Positions 8,783 through 17,732 of a stretch of DNA of 64,000 nucleotides are shown here, piece after piece. The translations under genes and the position numbers were made by a program. The stretch's first letter is position 1. Each line of letters opens with the position of its first letter. The stretch lies in NCBI GenBank assembly GCA_963788325.1, contig CAWBGJ010000012.1, positions 91,076 through 155,075 of the forward strand. Reading direction: 5' to 3'. The notes under the pieces were generated by a model. That model searched no databases. It saw only the letters and a program-made list of their open reading frames with translations, and was not told the origin of the DNA. Source of the stretch: Prado023 sp963788325 (GTDB lineage: Bacteria > Actinomycetota > Actinomycetes > S36-B12 > CAIYMF01).

Positions 8783-9883
8783 ATGGCGCTGATGCTCGAC
8801 GTGATTCACGGCGACGAGGAGATCAGCCTCGATGAGGCGCTGCTGACCCAGGCGGAGAGCTGCGGCGCGCAGGGATCGCCGCTCTCGCACGACCTGCTGA
8901 CCGCATTTCGGGACTCGACCCGGGCTGATGGTCCGCTGGCCCCGATGCTGGCCGGGCACCAGACCGTGCGCGGCGGTGACCTGATCGGCCTGCGCCTGCT
9001 GGCCGCGGCGCACCGGCTGGTGCTCTCGCGTCGGGCGCCCGGGCTGGCGATCTTCTTCCCCACCGTGGGTGGGACGGTCCCTGCCGACCTTGCAAGCCGG
9101 GCGGCCCTCGGCCGTGCGGCCGTTGAGACACTCCTGACCCACCCGGAGGTCGTGCGCACCACGTTGGGTCGCATCCCGCAGACCAACGAGACCGGTCGGG
9201 CGCAGCCGCTGCGGGGCGCGTTGGCGCGCGTCTCGGCCGCCCACGGCCAGCCGATCCGCCTGCACGAGTTGGCCGCGTCCGCTGGGCTGAACCTGCGGGC
9301 TGACGTGATGCCCTGGGCACACGTGCCGATGGCCACGCGGGTGGAGATCGTGGAGCGGGCTGGGTGCGACCTGCGGCCGCTGGACATCGGGGTCGCCGAG
9401 GACCGGCTGACACTGGCGTCCTACATCTGGGGCGATGACCTCACGAGGTTCGAGCGCCTGCGCTCGGCGTTCGCTCTGGCCCATCGCATCCCGGCGCGGG
9501 TCGAGGCGACGGGCGCCAAGGAGTACGTGGCCGCGCTGGCCAATGCCGACCAGGTGCCTGGCCAGACACTGGTGATCTGGCACTCAGCGACCTGGTTCTA
9601 CCTGGAGCGATCGGCTCGGTTGGAGCTGCGCTCGGCGATCAGGCGGCTGGCCTCCCGGGCGACTGCGTCCACCCCGCTGGTGCACGTCTCCTGGGAGTGG
9701 AAGCGGGACGCCCCGGAACCTGCTCGGTCCTACGCCCTGGTCGGCCGGTCCTGGCCCGCGGCCGGGGCATGGGCGCCGTGGCGACCGGGCACTCCGGTCC
9801 AGCTGGGCTCCGGGCCGGCGCACGGGATGCCCATGCGGTGGGCCGAGCCCAAGCCGCTGGCCAGCGATCCGCTGGAGTCCTGA
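8783..9883 (+). CDS. DUF2332 family protein
   Basis: 366 aa cytoplasmic protein of an actinobacteria-rich family without assigned function. Typical segments: GLRLLAAAHRLVLSRRAPGL near residue 75-95, QTNETGRAQPLRGAL around 140, RLHELAASAGLNLRADVMPW (~170-190) and LVIWHSATWFYLERSARLEL near the C-terminus. The S-A-G-L-N-L segment resembles a nucleotide- or SAM-binding turn, but I assign no reaction. Start is the ATG at 8783, preceded by AGGAGG 12 nt upstream. Monocistronic by spacing. Confidence 0.8.
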   Translation: MALMLDVIHGDEEISLDEALLTQAESCGAQGSPLSHDLLTAFRDSTRADGPLAPMLAGHQTVRGGDLIGLRLLAAAHRLVLSRRAPGLAIFFPTVGGTVPADLASRAALGRAAVETLLTHPEVVRTTLGRIPQTNETGRAQPLRGALARVSAAHGQPIRLHELAASAGLNLRADVMPWAHVPMATRVEIVERAGCDLRPLDIGVAEDRLTLASYIWGDDLTRFERLRSAFALAHRIPARVEATGAKEYVAALANADQVPGQTLVIWHSATWFYLERSARLELRSAIRRLASRATASTPLVHVSWEWKRDAPEPARSYALVGRSWPAAGAWAPWRPGTPVQLGSGPAHGMPMRWAEPKPLASDPLES

Positions 9884-10080
9884 ACAGGTCCGGGGCCCAT
9901 CCCTGTCCTGCGCGCGGCGGGGTCCTGATCCTCATCTCCCGGTCTGACTCATCGCTCGCATCGGCCCAGTCGGCGACCCGATGACGCACGGCGTCACAGC
10001 CACCGCGCCCTGGCTCGTGACCCGCGCGACTCATCGGGGCCGCTTGCAGGTGCAGAGGGGGCACAGGTGGTTCAGGGGGT

Positions 10081-10253
10081 AACTTCGCCGACTCGTGGTT
10101 GAAAGACCCCGGGTGTGCTGCCGGTCAGGCCAAGCTTGCGCATCGAGTGGTTGAACCGGGCCCGGCTCGGGCAGGCCTTTCGACCACGACGCGCGCAAAG
10201 TTGCAGGTGGGTGCTCCCGCGGAACGCCTTTCGACCACAAGGTGCGCAAGCTT
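10081..10253. repeat. D-D-I-I repeat element, copy I (four ~25-bp motifs)
   Basis: Four copies of a degenerate motif, consensus AASYTYGCSS-N5/6-TGGTYGAA. Copies 1 and 2 are direct (10081-10105, 10132-10156); copies 3 and 4 are inverted (10177-10202, 10228-10253). Same-orientation copies start exactly 51 bp apart. It lies in the 9884-10371 gap between DUF2332 and the ATPase, which holds no gene I can support. A second element with the same architecture is at 17377-17551. Copies 1/2 can pair with 3/4, so a transcript would form large hairpins. Confidence 0.8.
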
Positions 10254-10371
10254 CGAGGTCAGGTCGCGGCTTCGGCAGGAATCGGCAATGGATCGGCGAT
10301 TCCGATGGCCCACGAAGCATGCGCTGGTGCGCTGACAGGGGGTCTCGGCCTGCCCCGCGGACGCGGCGTAA

Positions 10372-10797
10372 CTAGCGCGCGGCAGGCGGGGAGTCCGCGG
10401 CATCGATCCCGGGCCGGTCGGCTCCCGTCGGCGTCGGCAGATCGAGCCAGACCACCTTGATCGGGCCGCGCAGGCGCCACCCCCACCGCGTGGACAGCTT
10501 CTCGACGAGTTCCATCCCGCGGCCGCCCTCGTCGGTGGCTGCGGCTTGACGACGCAGGGGCACGACATCGGCGGCGCAGTCGCAGACCTCAAGACGCAGG
10601 TAGCCGTCGCGGACGTAGGCGCGCACGTCGATCGGGCCGTTCGCGTGCTTGATGGCGTTGGTCACGAGCTCGGAGGCCAGTAGCTGGGCGTCGTCGGTGA
10701 TCTGCGACAGTTGCGCCTTGGTCAGGAAGCGGTCGATCGCTCGACGAGCTTCGCGGGGGGCCTGCACTGTGTTCTGGAGAATTTCGTGCAGTGCCAT
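10372..10797 (-). CDS. HATPase_c-type anti-sigma/regulatory kinase (RsbW-like)
   Basis: 141 aa single-domain GHKL ATPase like the many small actinobacterial RsbW/SpoIIAB-type proteins, which phosphorylate anti-anti-sigma factors or bind sigma factors. The N-box is LLASELVTNAIKHA (residues ~41-54), followed by YLRLEVCDCA and a G-box GGRGMELVEKLSTRWGW. The usual D-x-G in G1 is degraded (CDCAADVVP), as in many stand-alone copies. No sigma or anti-anti-sigma gene is adjacent, so the partner is unknown. The gene is intact and reads away from the alpha/beta hydrolase gene's 3' end on the same strand. Confidence 0.78.
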   Translation of the reverse strand: MALHEILQNTVQAPREARRAIDRFLTKAQLSQITDDAQLLASELVTNAIKHANGPIDVRAYVRDGYLRLEVCDCAADVVPLRRQAAATDEGGRGMELVEKLSTRWGWRLRGPIKVVWLDLPTPTGADRPGIDAADSPPAAR

Positions 10798-10922
10798 GCG
10801 CCAGCCTTACCCATTCCCGCGGTGCTTCACACGTTCAAGATCAGGTTTCTGTCACCCAGGCACGCTCCGACGCCGGGCCCGGTGCGCGGAATCGGATCCG
10901 TGGATCGTCGCCTCGACACCCA

Positions 10923-11963
10923 TCAACGTGAGCTGCCCGTCGTTCCGGGGGCAGCCGAGGCGCTGCGCGCAGGATGGCGTCGAGCAGGGCAGCGGTGCCC
11001 TGTGGATCCTCCGAGTTGGGGTTGTGCCCGATGCCGGGGATCTCGTGCCACCGACACGCCGAGCCGAACGGCCATCTGCTCCTGCCACGTCGACCGGCCA
11101 GGCGTCATCCAGTGCGCCGGTGACCACGGCGGCGGGCAGGGCGGTGCGCGCGAGGGCACGCTGCGGCCTGGTCGGTCAGGTCGGGGGCGCTGATGAGGAG
11201 GTCGCTGTAGTCGGCCAGCGCGATCGGGTCGTTGGCGATGAACCGGCGGGCACAGAACTCCGCGACCTCCACGCTGGGCGGGTTCCAGCCGCCGGCCCGG
11301 TCCAGCACCTCCTTCTGTGCCCAGATCTGCTCCATCGGCGCCACGGCCAGCGCCGCCTGCAGCGTCCGATGAGCGGGGCGTGACCGGCGGCGGGCAGCGC
11401 GCCGGGACCGGAGCACATCGTGATCCAGGAGGCCAGCCGATTCGGCTCGCTCAGCACGAGCTCGCGGGTGACCAGACCTCCCATCGAGTGCCCGACCAGA
11501 TGCACGCGGCGATCCGGGGCGAGCCAGTCGATGACGGCAGCGACCACGGCGGCCAGCGCGGGGAGCGTGTTGCTGCCGCGTGCGCCGAGCCCGGGGAAGC
11601 CACCCTGTCCGGGCAGGTCCATCGCCGCGACCCGCCAGCCCCGATCGGCCAGCGGCTCGAGCATCGCGATGAAGTCCTCCTTCGAACCGGTGAAGCCCGG
11701 GACGAGCAGGACGTCGCCGCGGGATGCTTCGCCCGGCGCTGTGGCTGCCCTGCCGGTGGTGGCGCCGGCCCCAGTACCGGGCGCCTCAGAGCCCTGCGGT
11801 CCGCTGGCCGGTGCGCCGGCCACCCCGACCTGGCGCGGTGCGTCACATCTGCATCTCTGGCCCCACCGGTTCGAGGCTGGGCGAGCAGCACCGGCGCGGG
11901 CGCGTCCGGCGGGGCGAAAACCGCCACGCCGTCGGGCATGGAGATGAAGGGAGGGGTGCTCAT
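10923..11963 (-). CDS. Alpha/beta hydrolase (frameshifted)
   Basis: Serine hydrolase fold; substrate unknown. Pieces in three frames: MSTPPFISMPDGVAVFAPPD at the start (ATG 11963), VLLVPGFTGSKEDFIAMLEP (oxyanion region), WRVAAMDLPGQGGFPG, the nucleophile elbow VHLVGHSMGGLVTREL, a cap region with WAQKEVLDRAGGWNPPSVEV, and the C-terminus with EQMAVRLGV ending TGSSR at 10923. The catalytic His probably lies in a frame-shifted GIGHNPNSEDPQ-like segment. At least three indels (near 11800, 11350 and 11170, plus one near 11050) split it. A real pseudogene is possible, but both ends are well preserved. Confidence 0.72.
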
Positions 11964-12009
11964 GACGTGCACAATAAGGGCAACAGCGCAGGCGAGTCAG
12001 GGGCCGGGT

Positions 12010-12789
12010 ATGCCACGCATCATCGCCATTGCCAATCAGAAGGGCGGCGTGGCCAAGACCACGACGGTCGCCTCGATCGGGGCGGCCCTGGCCGAGTTGG
12101 GCCAGCGCGTGCTCGTCGTGGACCTCGATCCACAGGCGTGCCTCACGTTCTCGCTCGGGTTCGATCCCGAGACCCTCGAGTTCTCGATGCACGACGTGCT
12201 GCTGGGCCGGGTGTCGGCCTCGATGGCGATTCTGAAGTCCGACGAGGGCATGACCCTGCTGCCGGCCACGATCGACCTGGCCGGCACCGAGGCCCAACTG
12301 CTGACCCGCACTGGGCGGGAGTTCGCGCTGCGCACCGCCCTGGAGGACATCGCCGGCGAGTACGACACCGTGCTGCTGGACTGCTCGCCGTCGCTGGGCG
12401 TGCTGACGATCAACGCGCTCACCGCCGCGCAGGAGGTGCTCATCCCGCTGCAGTGCGAGACGCTGTCGCATCGCGGCGTGGGGCAGCTGCTCGACACGAT
12501 CGCCGATGTGCGGCGGATCACCAACCGAGACCTGGTCGTGCTCGGAGTGCTGCCTACCCTGTTCGACGCGCGCACCAATCACTCGCGCGCGGTCCTGGCC
12601 GACATCAACGACCGCTACGGCCTGGACATCCTCGGCCCGGCGATCCCGCGCTCGATCCGGTTCGCCGAAGCGCCGGCGGCGGGGCGTTCGGTGCTCGCAG
12701 CGGGCGGGCGTGTGCGCGGTGCGCAGGCGTATCGCCAGCTCGCACGGGGCCTGGTCGATGGCACGCCAGCCTCTCCAGCCTCGACCTGA
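12010..12789 (+). CDS. Orphan ParA/Soj-type ATPase
   Basis: 259 aa, intact. Deviant Walker A KGGVAKTTT at residues 11-19 with the signature Lys, Walker A' VLVVDLDPQACL, Walker B TVLLDCSPSLGVLTINAL, and the downstream LIPLQCETLSHRGVGQLLDT typical of ParA/MinD P-loop ATPases that position cargo on nucleoid or membrane. No ParB or parS is adjacent. A small zinc-ribbon ORF follows within 11 nt, probably co-transcribed. Its position next to RhlE matches the mycobacterial Rv3213c ParA-related gene, so this is likely a conserved non-segregation ParA. Confidence 0.9.
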   Translation: MPRIIAIANQKGGVAKTTTVASIGAALAELGQRVLVVDLDPQACLTFSLGFDPETLEFSMHDVLLGRVSASMAILKSDEGMTLLPATIDLAGTEAQLLTRTGREFALRTALEDIAGEYDTVLLDCSPSLGVLTINALTAAQEVLIPLQCETLSHRGVGQLLDTIADVRRITNRDLVVLGVLPTLFDARTNHSRAVLADINDRYGLDILGPAIPRSIRFAEAPAAGRSVLAAGGRVRGAQAYRQLARGLVDGTPASPAST

Positions 12790-12799
12790 TCGGAGCACG

Positions 12800-13103
12800 A
12801 TGATGACCCAGACCCAGCCGACCTTCGATCGCGTGCGGACGCGGGATGCGTCGCCGACGGTCACGCCCGTGGACGTGCAGGGTAAGTCCGCGCTTTTCAG
12901 CGGCGAGCCGATCAATCCCGTCGCTGGGGTCTGTGGTGATCACCTGCTCTGGATGCCACGTCGCCACGCTGGTGTCCTACGCGCGGGTGGTGCGACTGTC
13001 GCTGCCGAGCGTGCACCTGCCGCTGATGCGTCGGGCGTACCCGACCTGGATGCGGTGCCCGGCGTGCAGCGAGCGGCACTGGGTGAAGGTCCGCTTCCAC
13101 TGA
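12800..13103 (+). CDS. Small zinc-ribbon protein downstream of ParA (frameshifted)
   Basis: ~100 aa. The N-terminus reads MMTQTQPTFDRVRTRDASP in one frame. After an indel near 12903 the second frame reads GSVVITCSGCHVATLVSYAR and later YPTWMRCPACSERHWVKVRF with stop at 13103. Two C-x2-C knuckles ~35 residues apart suggest a zinc ribbon. It starts 11 nt after parA and probably belongs to its operon. I do not recognise a named family; a role with ParA is inferred from position only. Confidence 0.6.
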
Positions 13104-13244
13104 GCTTCGGCTCAGCGGTGCGGTGGTTGGTCCGTCGCGGGCCTGCCCGCCCGGGCTGCCCAGCCGGGCATTTCTCGGTGGTGGCTGAGCTAGTCTGCGG
13201 CTGAGCAGAGCTGTCCGGGCCGTGGTGGCGGCCAGCTGACGTTG

Positions 13245-13352
13245 GGTCAACCCTCGAATCGGTCAACCCTCGGGCCGGTCAACCCTCAGTCGGTCAGACC
13301 TCGATCGGTCAACCCTCGGGTCGGTGAACCGTCGGCCGGTCAGCTCTCGGTC
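13245..13352. repeat. Seven tandem copies of a 15-16 bp unit overlapping the rhlE stop
   Basis: Units ggtcaaccctcg-N3/4 start at 13245, 13261, 13277, 13292, 13307, 13323 and 13338, each one to three bases diverged. The last unit covers the helicase stop codon at 13340. The array fills the convergent gap between the zinc-ribbon gene and rhlE. Probable slippage array. Confidence 0.8.
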
Positions 13353-14916
13353 TTGGGCGTGCCGGCGTCGCTGGACACCGACTCACCGCCGCGCGTGCGG
13401 CGGCGGCTGCGATTGCGACGACGTGCCGGCTTCGACTCGCCGTTTCCGGTGCCCGACCCCTCCGGTCCCGTCGAGCCCGCACTGGGTTTGCCCGAGCCGG
13501 ACTTCGCCGCCGGTGCGCCGTCCTTGTGCCCGTGGCCGATCGTCTGCCCGTGGTGGTGGCTGTGCCCACGGGAACCGCTGCGGCTCCCGCCGAGCCTGCC
13601 CGCCATCGCGCCCACCGCGGTCGTGCGGTGGGCTGCCGACCGCCGAGATCCTCAAGCACCTCAGCGTCCAGGCCCTCCTTGGTGCGCGCCGCGCGCGGGC
13701 AGCGTGCCCTTCGTGCCGGGCGGGATGTTCAGGCCGGTGTAGAGGTGCTCGGAGGTGTGGTACGTCTCGATCGGGTCGTGGAAGGCCAGGCCCAGCGCCT
13801 TGTTGATCAGTTGCCAGCGCGGCACGTCCTGCCAGTCGACGAACGTGACCGCCACGCCGGACGCGCCAGCCCGGCCGGTCCGCCCGATCCGGTGCAGGTA
13901 GGTCTTCTCGTCGTCGGTGCATTCGTAGTTGATCACGTGCGTGACGCCTTCGACGTCGATGCCGCGGGCAGCCACGTCCGTGGCCACGAGGATGTCGACC
14001 TTGCCGTTGCGGAACGCGCGCAGCGCCTGCTCGCGGGCGCCCTGACCGAGGTCGCCGTGCACCGCACCGGCGGCGAAGCCGCGCTCGGTCAGCTCGTCGG
14101 CGACCACCTGGGCGCGGCGCTTGGTCCGGCAGAAGACCATCGACGGGCCGTGGCCCGTCGGCCTGCATGATCCGGGCCAGGATCTCGACCTTGTTCAGCG
14201 GATGGACGCGCCACACGTGCTGCTCGGTCGCGGCAACCGTCGCGGAGTCGTCGTCAGGGTTGATGGCGCGGATGTGGGTGGGCTGGGTCATGTAGCGCCG
14301 CGCGAGGCCGACGATCTGCCCGGGCATGGTCGCGGAGAACAGCATCGTCTGGCGGGTCGCGGGCAGCATCGACACGATTCGCTCGACGTCGGGCAGGAAG
14401 CCCATGTCGAGCATCTCGTCGGCCTCGTCGAGGACGAGGACGGCCACGTTGGACAGGTCCAGGATCCGCTGGCGGGCCAGGTCGATCAGGCGTCCCGGGG
14501 TGCCGACGATGACGTCGACGCCCTTGTTCAGGGCCTCGACCTGCGGCTCGTAGGCGCGGCCGCCGTAGACGGCCAGTACACGCGCATCGAGCTCGGCGCT
14601 GGCGGAGGTCAGGTCGCTGGCGACCTGGACGCAGAGCTCGCGGGTCGGTACGACGACCAGGGCCTTCGGCGCCTTCTGAAGGTCGGGGGACAGTTCGGCG
14701 TACTCGTCGAGTCTTCGGCGTGGGGATGCGCTGCAGCAGCGGGATGCCGAATCCGAGCGTCTTGCCGGTGCCGGTCTTGGCCTGGCCGATCAGGTCGCGG
14801 CCCTCGATGGCCTGCGGGATGCACATCTCCTGGATCGGGAACGCATCGATGATGCCGGCCTTCTCGAGGGCGGCGGTGATGGGCGCAACGACGCCCAAGT
14901 CTGTGAATGTTGTCAA
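13340..14916 (-). CDS. rhlE: DEAD-box ATP-dependent RNA helicase RhlE-like (frameshifted)
   Basis: Remodels RNA duplexes in the cytoplasm. Pieces in three frames give all helicase motifs: Q-motif region DAFPIQEMCIPQAIEGRDLI, motif I AKTGTGKT, motif II in VLVLDEADEMLDMGFLP, motif III LFSATMPGQIVGLARRY, then VFCRTKRRAQVVADEL, VATDVAARGIDVEGVTHVI and motif VI HRIGRTGRAG. The tail is His/Gly/Arg-rich (GHSHHHGQTIGHGHKDG, RRRNRSRRRTRGG), a likely RNA-binding extension. Start is TTG at 14916 with GAGGAG ~5 nt upstream. Indels lie near 14720, 14600, 14155 and 13655. Position and strand match mycobacterial Rv3211. Confidence 0.88.
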
Positions 14917-15296
14917 AACTCTCCTCAGTTGTAGGCGCGATTCTACCGTGCGGGCGGGGACGGCGCCCGGTGTGCACGCGTTCTGAGGGGGCCTGCGGGC
15001 ACCTCGAGCGGGGCGGCTAGGGCGTGCTCGGCTGGGGTGACCGGCGGGTCGAGTTCCTCCACGGGCGCGACGTGGCGGCGCCCCCGAGTGGAGAAACGCC
15101 GGCAGGGGTGGCGCTGATGTGGAGGGACTGCAGCGGGGTGACTCCCGGGGCGGACCGCGTCCGAGGTGGCGCGCTGTGGCGGCGGTCTGGGTGGGCGCTG
15201 TGGAGGGAGTGGCCAGGGCAGGCGGTGTGGTGCCACTGGGCCGGGACTGCTCGGTCCGGCTGCGCGTGGGTTGGAGCCAGCGGCTACCTTTCGGAC
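14917..15296. other. Divergent intergenic region, no gene seen
   Basis: 380 bp between the divergent rhlE and ferritin-like genes. It must carry both promoters. Beyond the helicase ribosome binding site at 14921-14926 I see no convincing -10/-35 pair, repeat or short ORF with coding character. The sequence is GC-rich with runs of ggcggtgtgg-like words. Confidence 0.5.
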
Positions 15297-16045
15297 ATGG
15301 CTGTCGACAGTGCGGGCTCGAGAGCGGCTGCAGGCGCGAACGAGGGTGCGGACGAAGGTGCGGGCGCTCAGGCGATGCCCCGGCCCTCGTTGGACGATCC
15401 GGACTACCGGCGCGGTGTCATCCAGATGCTCGGCCTGCTCGGCGCGGGGGAGTACCTCGCCTTCGAACGGCTGGTGACCGAGGCGTCGCTGGCCCCGACC
15501 TGAGTCAGCGTCTTCGGGTCGCCGACATCGCTTCCGGCGAGCTCGAGCACCACCGGCACCTGCGCGATCGACTGATCGAGTTCGGCGCTGACCCGGACGA
15601 GGCGATGGGCGGGTTCCTCGAACCGCTCGAGCGCTACCACCGGATGACGGCGCCCGAGCGACTGGCTCGAGGGCCTGGTCAAGGCGTACGTCGGCGACTC
15701 GATCGCCAATGACTTCTACCGCGAGATCGGGGCGGTGCTCGACGAGGAGACCGCCGCGCTTGTGCTCGAGGTGTGTGCCGAGCTGGGCAAGACCACGGTC
15801 GTGATCGATGAGGTGCGCGCGGCGATCGAGCACGATCCCCGGGTCGCGGGCGGCTGGCGCTGTGGGGTCGACGGTTGGTGGGCGAGATGCTGTCGCAGGC
15901 CCAGACCGTCGCAGCGCAGAACGACGACCTGGCCGACCTGATCATGAGCGAGAACGTGACCTCGCAGGTGGACCTGTTGCGCCTGCTCGGTCGGCTCACG
16001 TCCGCGCACGTCGAGCGGATGAACGCTCTGGGCCTGTCGCCGTAG
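15297..16045 (+). CDS. Ferritin-like fold protein (Rv3210c-like; frameshifted)
   Basis: ~235 aa helical protein of the ferritin-like superfamily. It starts MAVDSAGSRAAAGANEGADE (ATG 15297), a low-complexity leader. Then YRRGVIQMLGLLGAGEYLAF with an early Glu, in a second frame DIASGELEHHRHLRDRLIEF carrying a Glu and His pair, then LVKAYVGDSIANDFYREIGA, ETAALVLEVCAELGKTTVVI and a C-terminal helix ending HVERMNALGLSP. Carboxylate/His helices could bind a di-iron centre, but I cannot confirm the complete ligand set. Indels near 15495, 15665 and 15855. The neighbours rhlE, DUF3107 and tetR support orthology with Rv3210c. Confidence 0.75.
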
Positions 16046-16118
16046 CGGCACCGGTCCGTTGGGCATGGCGAGAACGCGGCCCCGCGGTGCTCGCCGCGGC
16101 CGAACAGAGACCTCCGAG

Positions 16119-16343
16119 TCAGAGCGTGCCGAAGCCCACCCTGCGCGATTCCGAGGCGGCGATCTCGATGTACGCCAGTTTCGCGGCGGGCACGACCACG
16201 CGCCGACCCTTGTCGTCGACCAGGTCGAGCACCCCGTCGGACTTCATCGCCGCGGCGACCTTCTTGGCCACGGCGTCGGGGGAGTCGGTGCTCTCCAGGA
16301 CCAGCTCACGAGCCGCCTGCTGGACTCCGATTCGAACCTCCAC
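16119..16343 (-). CDS. DUF3107 protein (TB9.4-like)
   Basis: 74 aa, intact, the size of the actinobacterial DUF3107 family (Rv3208A/TB9.4 in M. tuberculosis). GTG start at 16343 (VEVRIGVQQAARELVLES) behind an AGAGGA ribosome binding site. Short beta strands frame a D-K-G-R-R-V-V-V-P-A-A-K segment, then YIEIAASESRRVGFGTL at the end. Function unknown. It lies just downstream of tetR on the same strand, as in other actinobacteria, so it is probably in the tetR transcript. Confidence 0.88.
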   Translation of the reverse strand: MEVRIGVQQAARELVLESTDSPDAVAKKVAAAMKSDGVLDLVDDKGRRVVVPAAKLAYIEIAASESRRVGFGTL

Positions 16344-16371
16344 GGTGGATCCTCTCGTACGCTGTAGGTCG

Positions 16372-16994
16372 CTAGTGTTCGTTGTCGTGGTCAGGGGGAA
16401 GTCGGAGATGCCGCGCCACGCCAGAGTCGACATCGCCTTGGCCGCGCTCTCCTGGGAGATGCGCGCCGGGGAGTGCAGCCAGTGCCGCGCGGCAGTCTGG
16501 GCCATGCCGAGCAGGCCGCTGGCCAGCAGCGTCGAGGTGTCGTCGTCGAGTTGCGGTGTCCTCGCGGATGACCTCGGCGATCAGCATCGCGCAGGTGTCG
16601 TTGGTGCGGGCCACGCGACGGCTGCCTCGGGCACGTTGGTGAGGTCGGACTCGAAGATCAGGCGGAACGCGCCGGCCTCGTGGGCCACGAAGTCGAAGTA
16701 CGCCTCGAACGTGGCGCGCACGCGCTTGCGGTTGTCGTGCGTCGAGTCCAGTGCGGTGCGCACCCGGTCGATCAGCGCGCCGCTGCTCTCGTCGAGCACG
16801 GCGAGGTAGAGCTCGAGCTTGCCGGGGAAGTGCTGGTAGAGCACGGGCTTGGACACGCCGGCCAGCTCGGCGATGGCGTCCATGCCGGCGGCGTGGTAGC
16901 CCTGCGCCACGAAGGCCTCGCGGGCCGCCTCGAGCAGTTGCGCACGCCGCTCCTGGCGCGGCAGGCGCCCGGAGCGGTCGGTCGTCACGGTCAT
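16372..16994 (-). CDS. TetR-family transcriptional regulator (frameshifted)
   Basis: ~205 aa. The N-terminal TetR_N domain is intact: RAQLLEAAREAFVAQGYHAA, then MDAIAELAGVSKPVLYQHFP with the recognition helix VSKPVLYQHF, and GKLELYLAVLDE. The ligand-binding half continues in other frames: FDFVAHEAGAFRLIFESDL, then RTNDTCAMLIAEVI, DDDTSTLLASGLLGMAQTAA and AMSTLAWRGISDFP. Frameshifts near 16610 and 16540; a third near the end would place the stop at 16372. Family members are dimeric repressors; the ligand is not predictable. Orthologous position to Rv3208. Confidence 0.85.
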
Positions 16995-17109
16995 GGCCTG
17001 ATCCTAGACCCGGGGTCCGAAGACGCGGGCCGAGCCCGCTGCGCCGTCGGCGAACCGCGCGATCGCCGAGCGACAGGGGCCCGATTCGTGCGGTGGCGGC
17101 TCGATCGGC

Positions 17110-17293
17110 CGCGGCGATGGGCGGCGGCGATGGGTGGCCGAGGTGTCAGTCGGTGGGGCGGCGGCGATGGGGTGGGAGAGGTGGCAGTCGGGGGGTGGCG
17201 GCGATGGGTGGCCGAGGTGTCAGTCGGTGGGGCGGCAGCTCGTTGGGCGGGAGAGGTGGCAGTCGGTGGGGCGGCAGCTCGTTGGGTGGCAGC
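17110..17293. repeat. Imperfect direct repeats in gap upstream of tetR
   Basis: The 16995-17732 gap has no supported gene. It contains a 39-bp unit (gcggcgatgggtggccgagg onward) at 17124-17162 and again at 17198-17236, 74 bp apart. A related unit with cagtcggtggggcggcagct occurs at 17221 and about 40 bp later. A shorter duplication (gcgctgggcgcaggga) is at 17580-17595 and 17598-17613. Confidence 0.7.
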
Positions 17294-17376
17294 CATTCGT
17301 GTTGAGGCTGATTCATGTGACGGCCGTTCGTGTTGCGGTTGACTCGAAGAGCAGCCGCTCCTGCCCTGGGACGCCG

Positions 17377-17551
17377 AACCTTGCCGTCGATGTGGTCGTT
17401 TGCGTGCCGGTCGCGTCCGGGGATCGAGATCCTTGCCGTGGATGTGGTCGTCGGGGGCCCCCGGGCACCCCTCCAGCGACCAGATCTACGGCGAGGTTGG
17501 CCACTGAAGGATCCTCCACCCACGGTGACGACCAAGTCTGGCGGCAAGGTT
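17377..17551. repeat. D-D-I-I repeat element, copy II (four ~25-bp motifs)
   Basis: Four copies of the motif seen at 10081-10253. Two are direct (17377-17400 aaccttgccgtcgatgtggt; 17429-17453 atccttgccgtggatgtggt) and two inverted (17476-17498 and 17527-17551). Same-orientation copies are 52 bp apart. All keep the GC[C/G][C/G] block and TGGTCG separated by six (once seven) bases. It sits in otherwise empty sequence between tetR and the AbiEi-like gene. Confidence 0.78.
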
Positions 17552-17732
17552 GGCGTGAGGCCGAGGATCGGGACCGCCCGCGCTGGGCGCAGGGATGGCG
17601 CTGGGCGCAGGGATCCGCGCAGGCGAGCGAGGGACCGCGCTGGGTCAAGCGGGTGCACCGGTGTGGACCGCGCGGGCAGAGCGGCGCACCCGGCTCGTGG
17701 TCGGCCACTCTGAGGGGCGAGTGCTGTGCGAG

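Noticed and set aside
9884..10080. tRNA or small RNA gene in the gap after DUF2332
   Set aside because: No cloverleaf, anticodon arm or TTCGA-type T-loop in a proper context; no terminator-like hairpin except the repeat element itself.
10081..10253. CRISPR-like array
   Set aside because: Repeats are degenerate, change orientation and number only four, with no uniform unique spacers or cas genes.
15119..15300. ORFs extending upstream of the ferritin-like start
   Set aside because: The extensions are Arg/Gly/Trp-rich, lack coding bias and run through the presumed promoter region.
16119..16505. A single TetR-DUF3107 fusion protein
   Set aside because: The open frame joins the two only because of indels; DUF3107 has its own ribosome binding site and GTG start, and is separate in other actinobacteria.
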